Below are positions 12,192 through 22,081 of a stretch of DNA of 64,000 bases, piece after piece. The notes under the pieces were generated by a model. That model was not told the DNA's origin and made no database searches. It saw only the letters and a program-made list of their open reading frames with translations. Where the stretch lies: positions 1 through 64,000 of the forward strand of contig JAADVB010000086.1 of assembly GCA_023334545.1 (NCBI GenBank), written 5' to 3'. Origin of the DNA: Salisapilia sapeloensis (Eukaryota > Oomycota > Peronosporomycetes > Peronosporales > Salisapiliaceae). The first letter of the stretch is position 1. Every line of letters starts with the position of its first letter. Both the position numbers and the translations under genes were made by a program.

Positions 12192-12248
12192 GAAAGATAA
12201 AGCCTTGGAGCATGCATTTCTTTTTCTTTTTCTTTTTCTTTTGCAGTT

Positions 12249-13372
12249 CTAGACGTACGAGACGGAGCGAGTACTTGTGTTTCGACTCGTATGCAGTTGG
12301 ACATCACAGTCCGATGCTTTCTTTATGGAAGAGGACGAGACGGCGAAGCGTTTGTCTCCGTAGATGAAGACGGAGGCGACGACGAGGACGACGCCGGCGT
12401 AAAAGGATAGAGGCGCCTGCTTGTCAAACATATAGTTGGAGATGACGCAGCTAAAGACGAGCGAGAAGGACGTGCCAAAATTCTTCACGACATTGTCCGA
12501 GTAGCGGACGACGGCGGCGATCGTGAGACCTCCGACGGCTTGGAGGAAGATGACGGCCCACACAAGCGAGTGGAAGCCGTGGAAGAGACCGTCCGTCCAG
12601 ATCGTCTCGACGTTCCGGACCATGTCCATGCTCGTGAACAGGACCGAGACGGCGGAGAGCTGGAGGTTGCGCGCCCACAGCGGATCGAGCGTCGGTCGCG
12701 TCACATACGATTTGTGCGCTTTCATCACGCGCTCAAAGTACGCGGCGGCAAGGCCGGAGTTGACGGCTAGACCAGTAACGATCGCGATGCCGATCGCTCT
12801 CGCACTGACGCTCCGATGGTCCTCCACCTGGTCTTCGGATGCAGACGGCAGACGAGAGTAGGAGCAGACGGCGACGCCGACCATGAGTGTGCACATGGCT
12901 GTCCATTGGACATAGCTGAATTGCCGGTGTAAGAGTACGAACATGAATACAGCAGTGGTGATGATCTTTAGCTGGTATACAATCTGGTACGTCGCGACGT
13001 CGACGTAGTCGTAGGCGAAGAGCGCCATAACGTTCTGAAAGGCATACAGCAGCGCCAGGACCGTGATCTTCCTCAGCCCTTCGAAGTCGGCAAAGATCTC
13101 ATACTTGAGCGTCCGAATGGCTTGAGGTACTCTCCATCGCTTTTGCTATAGCATACGAGTGTTATGGAGATTCAAATGTGCAGGAGAAGCTGTCTGGACA
13201 CCTTGAGTAGGACGAGGAACGAGATGAAGAATTTGAGCGCTTCCACGAGACACACCGCAGTGGACGGACTGTACTTGGCACTAGATGCGACGCGCGAGTA
13301 TTTCGATACGATACTCAAGGCCGTGTTCTGCACCACGAGCATCAGGAAGCTCGCGTGCTTGACGCTTGGCAT
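12249..13372 (-). CDS. Nucleotide-sugar transporter, SLC35A type
   Basis: A multipass Golgi antiporter that exchanges a nucleotide sugar for the nucleoside monophosphate. There are two exons: 13202-13372 (PSVKHASFLMLVVQNTALSI) and 12249-13145, joined across a 56-nt intron. SLC35A signatures are QIVYQLKIITTAVFMFVLL, a GLAAAYFERVMK-like segment, a NLQLSAVSVLF segment and a VRYSDNVVKNFGTSFSLV segment near the C-terminus. About ten hydrophobic helices are visible. This subfamily includes UDP-galactose, UDP-GlcNAc and CMP-sialic acid carriers; sequence inspection alone does not fix the substrate. UDP-galactose or UDP-GlcNAc would suit an oomycete. It ends 57 bp from THO2. Confidence 0.85.
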
Positions 13373-13914
13373 GATTCGCTTTTATCTTGCTAAGATGGAA
13401 AGCATCTGGATTGGAGGAAAAACGGCGTTCGGACGATATCATTGGCGCAAAAACCTAGCATCTTAGACTAGGAGTATGCGACTTTCTCTGTCTAGATTAT
13501 TTGTACTCTTAAGCTATCGGGTAATGATACAAGGTAATCTCTCTAGTAGGTGTGCATGTATGTTATCATCGTGTCGCTGTCGAGAGATGGAGGGGAAACG
13601 TATATTTATCTGAATGACTAAACCCAACCTCTACCTATTTTTGCTCCGTCTTTTTACTCGCGTAGTAAGAACGAGAGCTCGAGACAGATAGAGTACCTCG
13701 TCGTCCCCTCTATCTCTCTCTCTAGCATCGCTAGCGTCCTGTATTTACGCACAAGACTCTTGTCAAATCTACTTGACTAGCTCCTTGTCTTGCTTATTTT
13801 TCCTAAAGCTATTCTGTCGTTCGAGTGAGGCTGGTGCATTCCTCCCTACCGTCGTCCTGTTATTCAGCTTGTTATCGTATGCTCACAGCGTCCATCGGAT
13901 AGTTACGCAAGATC
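13373..13914. other. Divergent promoter region, 540 bp
   Basis: It lies between the starts of the transporter and the acidic protein gene. It has a CT-rich tract near 13700-13735 (tctatctctctctctagc) but no convincing ORF or RNA gene. Confidence 0.5.
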
Positions 13915-15450
13915 ATGGCTCGGAAAACGTTCGTCTCGTCCAAGAAGAACGCGCCGAGCCGAGCCGCCGTCTCGAGCAAAGAAGCGGCGCTGCACCAGCG
14001 GTCCAACACGATGGGCGCAGCAGCCGACGACGACGCGTCCTCCGTCTCTCAGGACGAAGAGGAGGCGCCGGGGTCGCCCATGTCCTCCAGCGATACCTCA
14101 TCCGACGAAGAGGTCGAGCCAGAAACCGTGCCGTCCGTCGGCAAAGGCAAGCAGCTTCGGATGCCGCAGCTCCGGGGCAAAGAGTCTCGCGTCACGATGG
14201 ACCCTGCAGGCGACAGCAGTGACTCGGACAGTCTCCTGAACGTTGCTAGTGACGAGGAAGAGGAGGAAGAGGAGCCCGTCAAGGAAGAAGTGTCTTTATA
14301 CCCGATCAAAGCGTCTCGAGTCCGGAAGCGACATCGACCCGAGAGTAAGCAGGACGACCACGTCGCGACGTTCGTTCGAGACCGACTGCTGACGGTGCGA
14401 GACGGGAGTGGGAAGCCTCGCGTGCTAGACCCAGCGGCGCGAGAGGAGTTTGACAAGCAGCTGCAGAGAGGCGAGGTGGCGCGTGTACGGTGGAAGGAGG
14501 TCGAGAGCGAGCGGACGGAGCCGAGTACGTCGGAGAAGCCAGCTCCGCCTGCGCCACCGCTACAGGAGGAGCCGAAGGATTCGAATGGACGAGCCAAGCC
14601 TCGCAAGCAGTCGGAGAGAGAGGAGAAGCAAGAGGTGAATGGACAGATTGCAGACGTTTGTGTCAAGTGTAAGCGGAAGGTGTCCGAGGTAGAGGAAGAG
14701 GCAGTGAAAAAGGTGAAAGTGGAGACGGTAGATGCAGAGACGAATACACAAGAGGTGCGTCTAGGTACGTTTACATTGCAAGCGCCTCGAGACGCCAAGG
14801 TAGAGACACTAGTAGCAGAGAGCGAGCAGCTCATGTCCAAGGCGAGACACTTGAAGCACGAGGGCAACCGCAAAGGCACGAGCGACAGATCGGCGCGGCT
14901 GGATCAGGCCAAGTGCTACCTACACAGCAGCGCGACGTTCCTCCAGTACGCGCTCAAGCTGCACGACCTCAAGCTTACGTATCGCGCCAAGGGCGATACG
15001 CGGCAGTCGGCCAAGTACTCGGAAATGTGCATCGGGACTCTGCCGCAGACGGCTGTCTTGGTCGAGAGCACGATCCACGGGCTCAAGGGCGTCGGGGGCG
15101 GTCGCCTGCTCGCGCTCGCGTACAAACTAGCAGCGATCATCCGTCTGACGCTCTTCCGACTGCAGCACGTGAAGCTCTACAGGCACCATGCCGACCTGTT
15201 CACACCAGGTCGGTCTCCTGATACGAGGCAGCACGGGACGACGCCTCCGATCACGAGTAACGGCGACAGCAACGACGCTGCGAAGCGTTCTCAGCTGCTG
15301 AAAGGCGTGGAGCATCCGTTGCGAGGGTTTGACATGTGGCAGCGGTATGAAGCATGCGAGACGGAGGTTCTTCCGAGGATAACGAATCCTGCGGTGTTTG
15401 ACTATGGCGTCTTGTTCGACGACTTGGCGATGGAATTTGATGCGGCATAG
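13915..15450 (+). CDS. Acidic, low-complexity protein with possible AF4/FMR2-like C-terminal domain
   Basis: A single-exon ORF of 511 residues. The first ~300 residues are disordered and rich in Asp/Glu/Ser/Lys, with acidic runs such as SDEEEEEEEP and basic patches (RVRKRHRP), which suggests a nuclear protein. From about residue 300 there is a predicted helical domain: ESEQLMSKARHLKHEGNRK, then YLHSSATFLQYALKLHDLK, then KYSEMCIGTLPQTAVLVEST. This pattern (helix, LKHEG-type motif, column of hydrophobic helices) resembles the C-terminal homology domain of AF4/FMR2 super-elongation-complex scaffolds. The resemblance is from memory and weak, so the function stays open. It is convergent with VPS29 (71 bp). 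Confidence 0.5.
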   Translation: MARKTFVSSKKNAPSRAAVSSKEAALHQRSNTMGAAADDDASSVSQDEEEAPGSPMSSSDTSSDEEVEPETVPSVGKGKQLRMPQLRGKESRVTMDPAGDSSDSDSLLNVASDEEEEEEEPVKEEVSLYPIKASRVRKRHRPESKQDDHVATFVRDRLLTVRDGSGKPRVLDPAAREEFDKQLQRGEVARVRWKEVESERTEPSTSEKPAPPAPPLQEEPKDSNGRAKPRKQSEREEKQEVNGQIADVCVKCKRKVSEVEEEAVKKVKVETVDAETNTQEVRLGTFTLQAPRDAKVETLVAESEQLMSKARHLKHEGNRKGTSDRSARLDQAKCYLHSSATFLQYALKLHDLKLTYRAKGDTRQSAKYSEMCIGTLPQTAVLVESTIHGLKGVGGGRLLALAYKLAAIIRLTLFRLQHVKLYRHHADLFTPGRSPDTRQHGTTPPITSNGDSNDAAKRSQLLKGVEHPLRGFDMWQRYEACETEVLPRITNPAVFDYGVLFDDLAMEFDAA

Positions 15451-15521
15451 TAGTGGACAGTATTTCTTTCTTTTAGTTTCCAACGACCACGGACGAGATA
15501 AGCAAACAGACATGCAATTGG

Positions 15522-16316
15522 TCAATTTTCTTTCGTCCACTCTTTCTTGGACACCACGACCTCATCCTGTTGGAGCTCGTAGATGAAAAGGACGACTTTC
15601 GAGCCTTGGACAGCCATCAGGATGAAGCTCGGGGTCGTTGTGGCGGAGGTGCTGCTGTACGCACCAGTGATGGATCCTGGGTTGATGAACCATTTGTCTC
15701 CTTCCGTCCAGACGTCACATCTGTAGGTATAGGATAGTACTAGTGAATTGGATACGAGTAGAGGATAAAAGTACTTGTGCGTATGTCCCGTGATGAGGAT
15801 GTCGACGTTCATCTTGCGCTGGAGAGCCGAGAGGCTCAGGTGGTCTCCCCACGGCATGACCTGGTGGCCATGGCAGAGACCGATGCGGAACTGGCCGATC
15901 GTCACGACCTTGCGCTCTGGAAATGACGTCTCCTACGTGGCGTGAGGGACTAGAACGACGTTTTGACCGAAAGATGTACCTGGTCCGCGTCACCGAGGAC
16001 AACGTGGACGTTGGGTGCGAGCGACCGAAAGTCGTCGTACTGCTCTTTGGTGACCATGTTCCCTGTGCAGAGTACGTGTTGCATTTTATTCGGCACCTAG
16101 ATGCCATATATAAGAAGGATGGAGGTATCTGATTCGCCATGATCGCAACGTACGAGCATTTTACGGAACTTTGGCGGGATCTCTGCAGCTCGTTGTGGAA
16201 TGTGGCTGTCGCCCACGATCAGAACTAGCTATGGAGCACATAAGATCGATGCATATAACATGTACAGACAAGATAGAGGCAAAAGAGGTCGGATATACCT
16301 CTCCAAACCCAGACAT
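15522..16316 (-). CDS. VPS29: VPS29, retromer subunit
   Basis: VPS29 is the metallophosphoesterase-fold subunit of retromer, recycling cargo from endosomes to the Golgi. Five exons keep phase: 16299-16316 (MSGFGE), 16154-16228 (LVLIVGDSHIPQRAAEIPPK), 15980-16096 (NKMQHVLCTGNMVTKEQYDD), 15775-15932 (VVTIGQFRIGLCHGHQVMPW, ILITGHTHK) and 15522-15720 (WFINPGSITGAYSST). The total is 188 residues, the normal family length. Residues of the degenerate metal site (GDSHIP, CTGN, GHTH) are present. The 18-nt first coding exon is unusually small but gives a natural N-terminus. Introns are 54-70 nt. It is divergent from the CASTOR-like gene with 130 bp between starts. Confidence 0.9.
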
Positions 16317-16446
16317 GCTGCTTCTTGTCAAAATATGTCGTTTAGAACATACTTTTATCCAATCAAAAAGCGTTAAAAACATTATGATCCAATCAGAATG
16401 CACCTGTCACTCCAGTAGCAGACACTTTCGAAAACACCCGCCAACT

Positions 16447-17931
16447 ATGGACATTGTGACCACTTCCAACTTCCATGCAACGCTATTGCCAGGTACTTTA
16501 TGCTCTGTACATGCTGCAATTGCATAGGCAAGAGACATCTGATCCTAATGACGGTAATAATGCAGGTGAGTTGATTGTCGTCTTCATCCCAGCCGAGCAT
16601 CTACGAGCATGCTGCTGGCCATTGCTCAAGTAATCCTGCCTGCGCTTCAGTTAACACCTTTTTGTCCATCAACTAACACGGCATTGACCCATGGCGTAGC
16701 TTGCTGCTCTACGGAGGCTGCGGCTTTGAAGACAGCGTGTGTGGCCAAGGCCATGAGGTGCACATCTGCCGATCTGTCCAGGCCGAGCTCTTCTCCATCG
16801 CAGTGGATGACGACGGTGCGACACTGTACATGGACCCGAGTGGCATGGACATGTTCAAGCAAGCCGTGCGTGTTTTATTGTTGTAGTTATATTAGTTGGG
16901 ATCGAGCTAAAGGGTAGAATGTAGGGTCTAGCAGACCTCGTGACGACTGCTCCACATACTTGGCGAGCCATACAGGTACCTTGCATTCTTATAGGACAGT
17001 AGAGAAAGAAGTTCTTAGCATATCTATAGATCCACCTTGGTCCGATGGTAGAGCAGTTCCCAGGTGTCATCAGGTACGTAGCAAGCTTGTGCTATCCTCT
17101 CGCAGCATCTGACGATTATCTACTAGCTTTTTGTCCAAGTTACTAGCAGAGGACGACATCAGTATCCTTAATATGAGCACATACGACACAGACATCATAT
17201 ACGTCCAAGTACATTCCTCTTATAACCAACTCTAGTACGATGCTAAGCACTCCTCTAGGAGCCAGACCTCGATGCAGCCGTCTCCTGCCTCCAGTCCAAA
17301 CTCTCACGAGGTGTCCACGGCCTCAAAGAGGTACATCCTCTCTCCTTCCTCCCTCGTACGCATCTCACGTCTTTCCTAGGCAAAAGATGCCGAAAGAGAA
17401 CGCTCTAGCATGGAAGACGCAGAGGAAGCGAGCGCAGACGAAGGTCAGGATGCTTCCTGTCCGTCGTCTATCGCGTCCTCCGACCAGTTCCTTAAAGTCT
17501 ATCCGGAGGAACTCGTCCTCCTCCGACTGCGTAAAGACAGTATCAAGGAGAGTGCCTTCGGTCTGACGCAGCTCATGCTCTTATCTAGTGACCAAGCTAA
17601 GAGAGACAGCGTCTCCTTCTGGTGCTACTGCGAGACGTCGGAGGAAATCAGTCTCATCATGAACGCGTCGTACGTCCAGAGCTTCACAGACGCAAGTGTC
17701 GTCGTGGCTCCTGATCGCTGGCGCGCCATCAAACTCTGCGGCCGGACGTACGGATTCGAAGAGACTGGCGTCGTGGCGGCCATGTCTGGCTTCACGACAG
17801 ACGTCCAGGTGCTCAACGTCTCTTCCTTCGGGTCAAACATGGCGCTTGTACTCGACGAGACGCTCGACGAGAGTCTCCCTCGTCTCTGTTCCTCTCTCGA
17901 CATCTCTCGCGTCGACAGGATAGAATCGTAA
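16447..17931 (+). CDS. CASTOR-like ACT-domain protein (candidate arginine sensor)
   Basis: A spliced gene. Exon 1 probably starts at 16447 (MDIVTTSNFHATLLP). Middle exons near 16699-16868 give LLLYGGCGFEDSVCGQGHEV and ELFSIAVDDDGATLYMDPSG. The last exon, from about 17385 to 17931, gives SFWCYCETSEEISLIMNASY, PDRWRAIKLCGRTYGFEETG and TDVQVLNVSSFGSNMALVLD. The order (ACT strands, the EEISLIM segment, WRAIKL, then VLNVSSFGSNMALV) follows metazoan CASTOR/GATSL proteins, which bind arginine through tandem ACT domains and regulate GATOR2-mTORC1. Whether the arginine pocket is conserved cannot be judged by eye. Small middle exons between 16870 and 17385 are only partly traced. It ends 52 bp from the WW gene. 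Confidence 0.6.
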
Positions 17932-17983
17932 CGTTGAAAGCAAAGACCAAAGCATCCGTTCGTTCGTTTCTTAGCACTGCAAT

Positions 17984-19864
17984 CTACTCGATACCATCCT
18001 GCTTCCGCTGTTCCGCCACGAGCATCGTCCGTCGCTCTCGAAGCATCCCGAGCTCCGCGCGAATATCATTCCGCTTCGTATTCAACTTGCGAAGCTCTTC
18101 GCCCTCCGGTTTCTGCGCTAGCTTTTTCGTCAGCTCCGACTGCTCGTCCTTGAGCTGCTTGATCTTGTCGTCCACTTCGACCATGGCCGTCTCGAGCTTC
18201 TTCTTGCTCTGGAACTTCATGTCCGCCTTCCGCTCCACCACTTGGTTAAATAGCGCCTTGCTCTCTTCTTCCACGGCCACGCGATGCTCTCGCACGGCCT
18301 CCAGCTTGGCATGCAGCTGCCGCACCTTGTCCATCTCGGCCTTGAGCTCCTTCTCCACTGGATCCAGACTCGTCTCATCTGCCTTGCTCTTCTGCTGCTC
18401 CAGCTTCTGCTTGGCTTCTTCCACGGACGCAGCGAGCGCCTTGTTGTCGCGCTTGTACCGCATCCGCGCCGTCGCGAGCGCCTTGGCTTTCTCCTCCAGA
18501 CCAGTGTTCTCGGCCTGCGTCTCGGCGTTCAGAGCTCGCTGCTCTTCGTTCGCCTGGAGGTCCTTGTCCGTCGCTTCCTGACGGAGCTTTTCCACGACCT
18601 GTCGCTGCGCACTGACGTTTTCATCTAGACTCGCATTCTCCTTCTGGATCTTCTGGTACTGCGCAACGAGCGTCGCGAGTTTCTTCTCCTGCGTCTCGAG
18701 CTCTCTCGTCTTGTGCTCGTACTTGGTCCGGAGCTCTCGTTCGACCTGCCACGACTTGTCCGTCGCTTCCTGGATCTGTTCCTCCAAGTCCGCCGTCTTT
18801 TTCTCCAGCGCTTCTTTCGGTGCAGATGACACGTCCGATTCGTTTACGAGCCACTTGACGTCTGTTAGAGCGAGGCTTTGGTAGTCTTTCGTGTTGTCTT
18901 TGCCTCCGCCAACAGCGAATTTCACGTTTTTCACGCGAAAGCCAGACTGTTGCTTGTGTGCTGTCCGATAGAACGGATCGTCATCTTCTTCTAAGAGGTC
19001 TGGATCCGTTGCCCACGTAGAGGATCGACGTGAACCAGAGGGAGAAGTAGATTCATCTCCTTGTCCTTGCTTAAGACGCACCCAGCGTCGGCGTCGGACG
19101 GCGTCGTTCGGATGACGAGATGCGTGGCTCAAGTCTTCACGTAGCTGGATGACCATCTCCTGAAAGTCTGGAGCGTACGTCCACCCATCGTCGTCTGTCG
19201 CGGTATAATTCGGATCGATTTCCCAGTCGGAAGCCCACGATTGGCCTTCGTCTAGCGTCATCTCTGGCATGTCGTCATACCCGACACCCGCCTCGGCGTC
19301 TCGGTCACTAAACTTCTTCGGATCTGTCTCTGGATCTAACTCGTCTTCGATCCGTTCGTTCTCAAAGACTTCGACCACGAGCTCGGATTGTGTCGTGGAC
19401 GGAGAGGAGCGAGAGACTGGTGTACGCATGGATCCCATGCCTCCGCTATGTTGGAAATTGCCAAAGCGAGACGTACCGAGCATCGTCGTAGCCATTTTGA
19501 ACATGCCTCCGCCAAACATACCAGAGCTAGAGGCATTCGGCTTTTGATAGCCCTCTGGGAGCTTTGGCTCTGCCTCCGTCGGACGCTCCCATTGACGATG
19601 ACCAGTGGGGACGTGGAGGAAGTAGTCTTTACCGGTGCTACGGCTCTTGGCGACACGCCAACCGGCAGGTAGATCCTCCGGGGACGAGTCCACGCTCGTG
19701 ACGGAGCTTGTGAGACTCGGTGTCGACACGTTGGAGCTCCCGACGAGACTCAATCCAGAGTCTGCGGTTGCACCAGAGGCAGCTGCAGCTGCTGCGGCTG
19801 CAGAGGCGGAGGAGGAGGTGCCCTGGCCGCTCGCACCGGCCTGGAATCGCAGGCGGGAGATCAT
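17984..19864 (-). CDS. WW-domain, long coiled-coil protein
   Basis: A single exon of 626 residues. It begins with an Ala/Ser-rich low-complexity stretch (a run of eleven Ala/Ser codons). A WW domain follows near residues 64-95 (LPAGWRVAKSRSTGKDYF ... WERP) with both signature tryptophans. The middle is acidic and disordered, with GWTYAPDFQEMVIQL near residue 230, a segment reminiscent of dysferlin/peroxin-type DysF motifs. From about residue 345 to the end it is almost continuous heptad-type coiled coil (EELRKLNTKRNDIRAELGML at the C-terminal end). WW domains bind Pro-rich ligands; the coil suggests a dimeric scaffold. I do not know the orthologue. It is convergent with the CASTOR-like gene. 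Confidence 0.7.
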   Translation of the reverse strand: MISRLRFQAGASGQGTSSSASAAAAAAAASGATADSGLSLVGSSNVSTPSLTSSVTSVDSSPEDLPAGWRVAKSRSTGKDYFLHVPTGHRQWERPTEAEPKLPEGYQKPNASSSGMFGGGMFKMATTMLGTSRFGNFQHSGGMGSMRTPVSRSSPSTTQSELVVEVFENERIEDELDPETDPKKFSDRDAEAGVGYDDMPEMTLDEGQSWASDWEIDPNYTATDDDGWTYAPDFQEMVIQLREDLSHASRHPNDAVRRRRWVRLKQGQGDESTSPSGSRRSSTWATDPDLLEEDDDPFYRTAHKQQSGFRVKNVKFAVGGGKDNTKDYQSLALTDVKWLVNESDVSSAPKEALEKKTADLEEQIQEATDKSWQVERELRTKYEHKTRELETQEKKLATLVAQYQKIQKENASLDENVSAQRQVVEKLRQEATDKDLQANEEQRALNAETQAENTGLEEKAKALATARMRYKRDNKALAASVEEAKQKLEQQKSKADETSLDPVEKELKAEMDKVRQLHAKLEAVREHRVAVEEESKALFNQVVERKADMKFQSKKKLETAMVEVDDKIKQLKDEQSELTKKLAQKPEGEELRKLNTKRNDIRAELGMLRERRTMLVAEQRKQDGIE

Positions 19865-20075
19865 CGTCCGTCGTACACGCCTCTGACGTTTTTCTTGTAT
19901 TCGGTCGACAAAACACTTGGAGATTGTATAGGCGTTTGGAAAGAAAAGAAAAAGAAAATGTATTTGCTTAGAGATCGACTTGATAGAGGGAGCTCGTCGA
20001 CGCTTCCGTTACGAGTAGCATGCTTTCATCCGCACTGTAGAAGACTCTTAGATGTGTATTTAAAAGATACAAGTT

Positions 20076-20974
20076 CTACTTGTACCTGAGGCAGATGCCG
20101 GTGATTTCAGTGCCTTGGATGGAAATCTCGCGATGGAGCACTCCATCGGCGGACAGCACGGAGATCTTGCCCTCGGTTACTGCATCGTCTAGAAGAGTGC
20201 TTACGATGTTAGCATCCTGTTAAAGAGTTGAAAGTAGAGTGATGATAGACCGGCAAAGTTGTAGTGACCAATGTATAGTTCGCCTTGGGATGTGCAAGCG
20301 ATGCAAGATGGACCCATGCCACCGTTAAAGGTGTAGAAGACGCTCGTGTGGTGTATGCCCACTGGCCGTTGACTGAGCTTGAGAATGCGGTTGCAAAGCA
20401 GCTCAGCTACATACCCAACGTGCGGATTGTTCCGAGACATTGTTATACCGCATGGATGTGCCAGTCCTTTAGATACGATCGGACGTAGTACTTGACCACC
20501 AGCAACACTTGGCGTGATGCAGTATATGCTACCAGCTGGCTGTGCTAGTGTCGACTCACCGAACGGTCCGCTGTCCGTAAAGAAGAGCGTGCCATCCTGT
20601 CCAAAGGTGATGCTATTCGGACCATGAAAAGGCTTATCTTCATAGGCCTTCACCATGACCCCAGGCTGATTATTATCATCCACACGCAACACTGCAGCAT
20701 GAGCAGTATCTACAATATGGATACAACCTTGATCGTCCACCGTCGCGCCTGCCGCTTCGCCTCCTGTCGTTACAATGCACGCATGTTCATCCTTCGCTTT
20801 CCATTCATAGACTTCACCTGTCCCTGTGGAAAGGTAGAATATCGACTCAGGCTTTGCAGACGATATAAAAGGACTACAGATCTGGTGTCCTCGACATTCA
20901 ATGCGGTGCGTCATGTCAATTCGCGGCTTTTCAAGATCGCGACGGTTCAAGATCGAATGGCTTCCAATTGACAA
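20076..20974 (-). CDS. Six-bladed beta-propeller (SMP-30/NHL-like) protein
   Basis: Two exons (20251-20974 and 20076-20188) join in phase across a 62-nt intron that contains a GCTAACATC branch-point-like sequence; about 278 residues. Repeating propeller strands include GEVYEWKAKDEHACIVTTGG, GPNSITFGQDGTLFFTDSG, AHPCGITMSRNNPHVGYVAE and GPSCIACTSQGELYIGHYNF. The FTDSG and NGxTFG spacing is like that of SMP-30/gluconolactonase/strictosidine-synthase-like propellers, but I cannot assign a substrate. The first Met (20974) is only 15 bp from the METTL6 start codon; the internal Met at 20914 may be the real start. Confidence 0.65.
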
Positions 20975-20989
20975 GAAGCGTTTATAACG

Positions 20990-21952
20990 ATGGACAAGAC
21001 GAATAAGGAGCTAGAGGAGCTCGTGGCGAAGGCTGGTGTGGAGAAGAACGTCCGGAAGGATCCGGAGAAGGTCGTGTGTGATGATGAGTGGACGGAAGAG
21101 CGAGAAAAGCTTGCGCAGGAACTCTTAGCCAAGGATAAGAGCTCCATTCCGACATTTTGGCAGAGTACGATGGCATTATGGTAGCGTTTAGGCCGATTCT
21201 ATTGACATGGGAGTGTAGACAAGTATGAGAAGGAAGCAGCAAAGAGCTGGGATCAGTTCTATAAGCGTAATTCGACCAACTTTTACAAGGATCGACATTA
21301 CCTCCATATCGCTTTTCCTGATCTGGATAAGCAAGAGGACGATGATGGACGTACGAAGACGTTGCTAGAAGTTGGTTGTGGAGTTGGGAATGCAGCTCTA
21401 CCTCTTCTAGAGATCAACCCGTCGCTAAACATTATCGCCATCGATTTCGCTGACACAGCCATTCGACTACTTCACGAGCAGCCTCTCTTCGATGCCAGTC
21501 GCGTCACTGGCGCCGTGTGTGACATCACGAAAGATGATCTGCCTCCCGCCGTCGATGCAAATGGAGGCGTCGACTTTGCCCTCTTCCTCTTCTGTCTCTC
21601 CGGCATCCATCCGGATAAAATGGGCGACGCAGTGAAGAAGATAGCTGACGGTCTGCAGCCTGGAGGCAAAATGTTCTTCCGAGACTACGGTAGATACGAC
21701 CAAGCACAGCTGCGTTTCAAGTCAGGACATAAGCTCCAGGAGAACTTTTACGTCCGACAGGATAACACTCGAGCGTACTACTTTACGACGGACGAAGTGG
21801 AAAAGCTGTTTAATGATGCAGGACTAGAGACAGTTGAATTGGAGTATATTCGTCGTCAGTACGTGAATCGGAATCAGGATATCGTTCGCTTCCGAGTGTG
21901 GGTGCATGCTGTCTTCCGGAAGCCGATGGCGGGAGGCCAAGACGCGTCCTAG
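20990..21952 (+). CDS. METTL6-type tRNA N3-methylcytidine methyltransferase
   Basis: A class I SAM-dependent methyltransferase of the METTL2/6/8 (Trm140/141) family, which makes m3C at position 32 of tRNAs. Exons are 20990-21164 and 21219-21952, a 54-nt intron joined in phase inside the diagnostic FWQ(N)KYEKEAAKSWDQFYK motif; 302 residues. Other family marks are STNFYKDRHYLHIAFPDL, SAM motif I LLEVGCGVGNA, GKMFFRDYGRYDQAQLRF, and ENFYVRQDNTRAYYFT. The ending RRQYVNRNQDIVRFRVWVH matches METTL6 more than METTL2. It is head to head with the propeller gene with almost no intergenic space. Confidence 0.9.
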
Positions 21953-22081
21953 TTGGGCGTATTCGTACTAGAGTATTTTTTGCAACACGACACTTGGGCA
22001 CTTTCTTTATTCCCTTCGTGATGCTATTTATATCAGCCAAGGCGATAGGAAGTGAAGGATAGCGTAGGTTCATACTAAAAA

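Noticed and set aside
11268..12213. Long minus-strand ORFs (287 and 232 aa) opposite the THO2 tail
   Set aside because: They are mirror frames of the Arg/Glu-rich THO2 C-terminus. Their Leu/Arg- or Ser/Pro-rich composition is what the complementary strand of such codons gives.
17020..17080. tRNA-like stretch (tggtccgatggtagagcagttc)
   Set aside because: No cloverleaf could be folded, and the sequence reads as an exon of the CASTOR-like gene ending at a GTACG donor.
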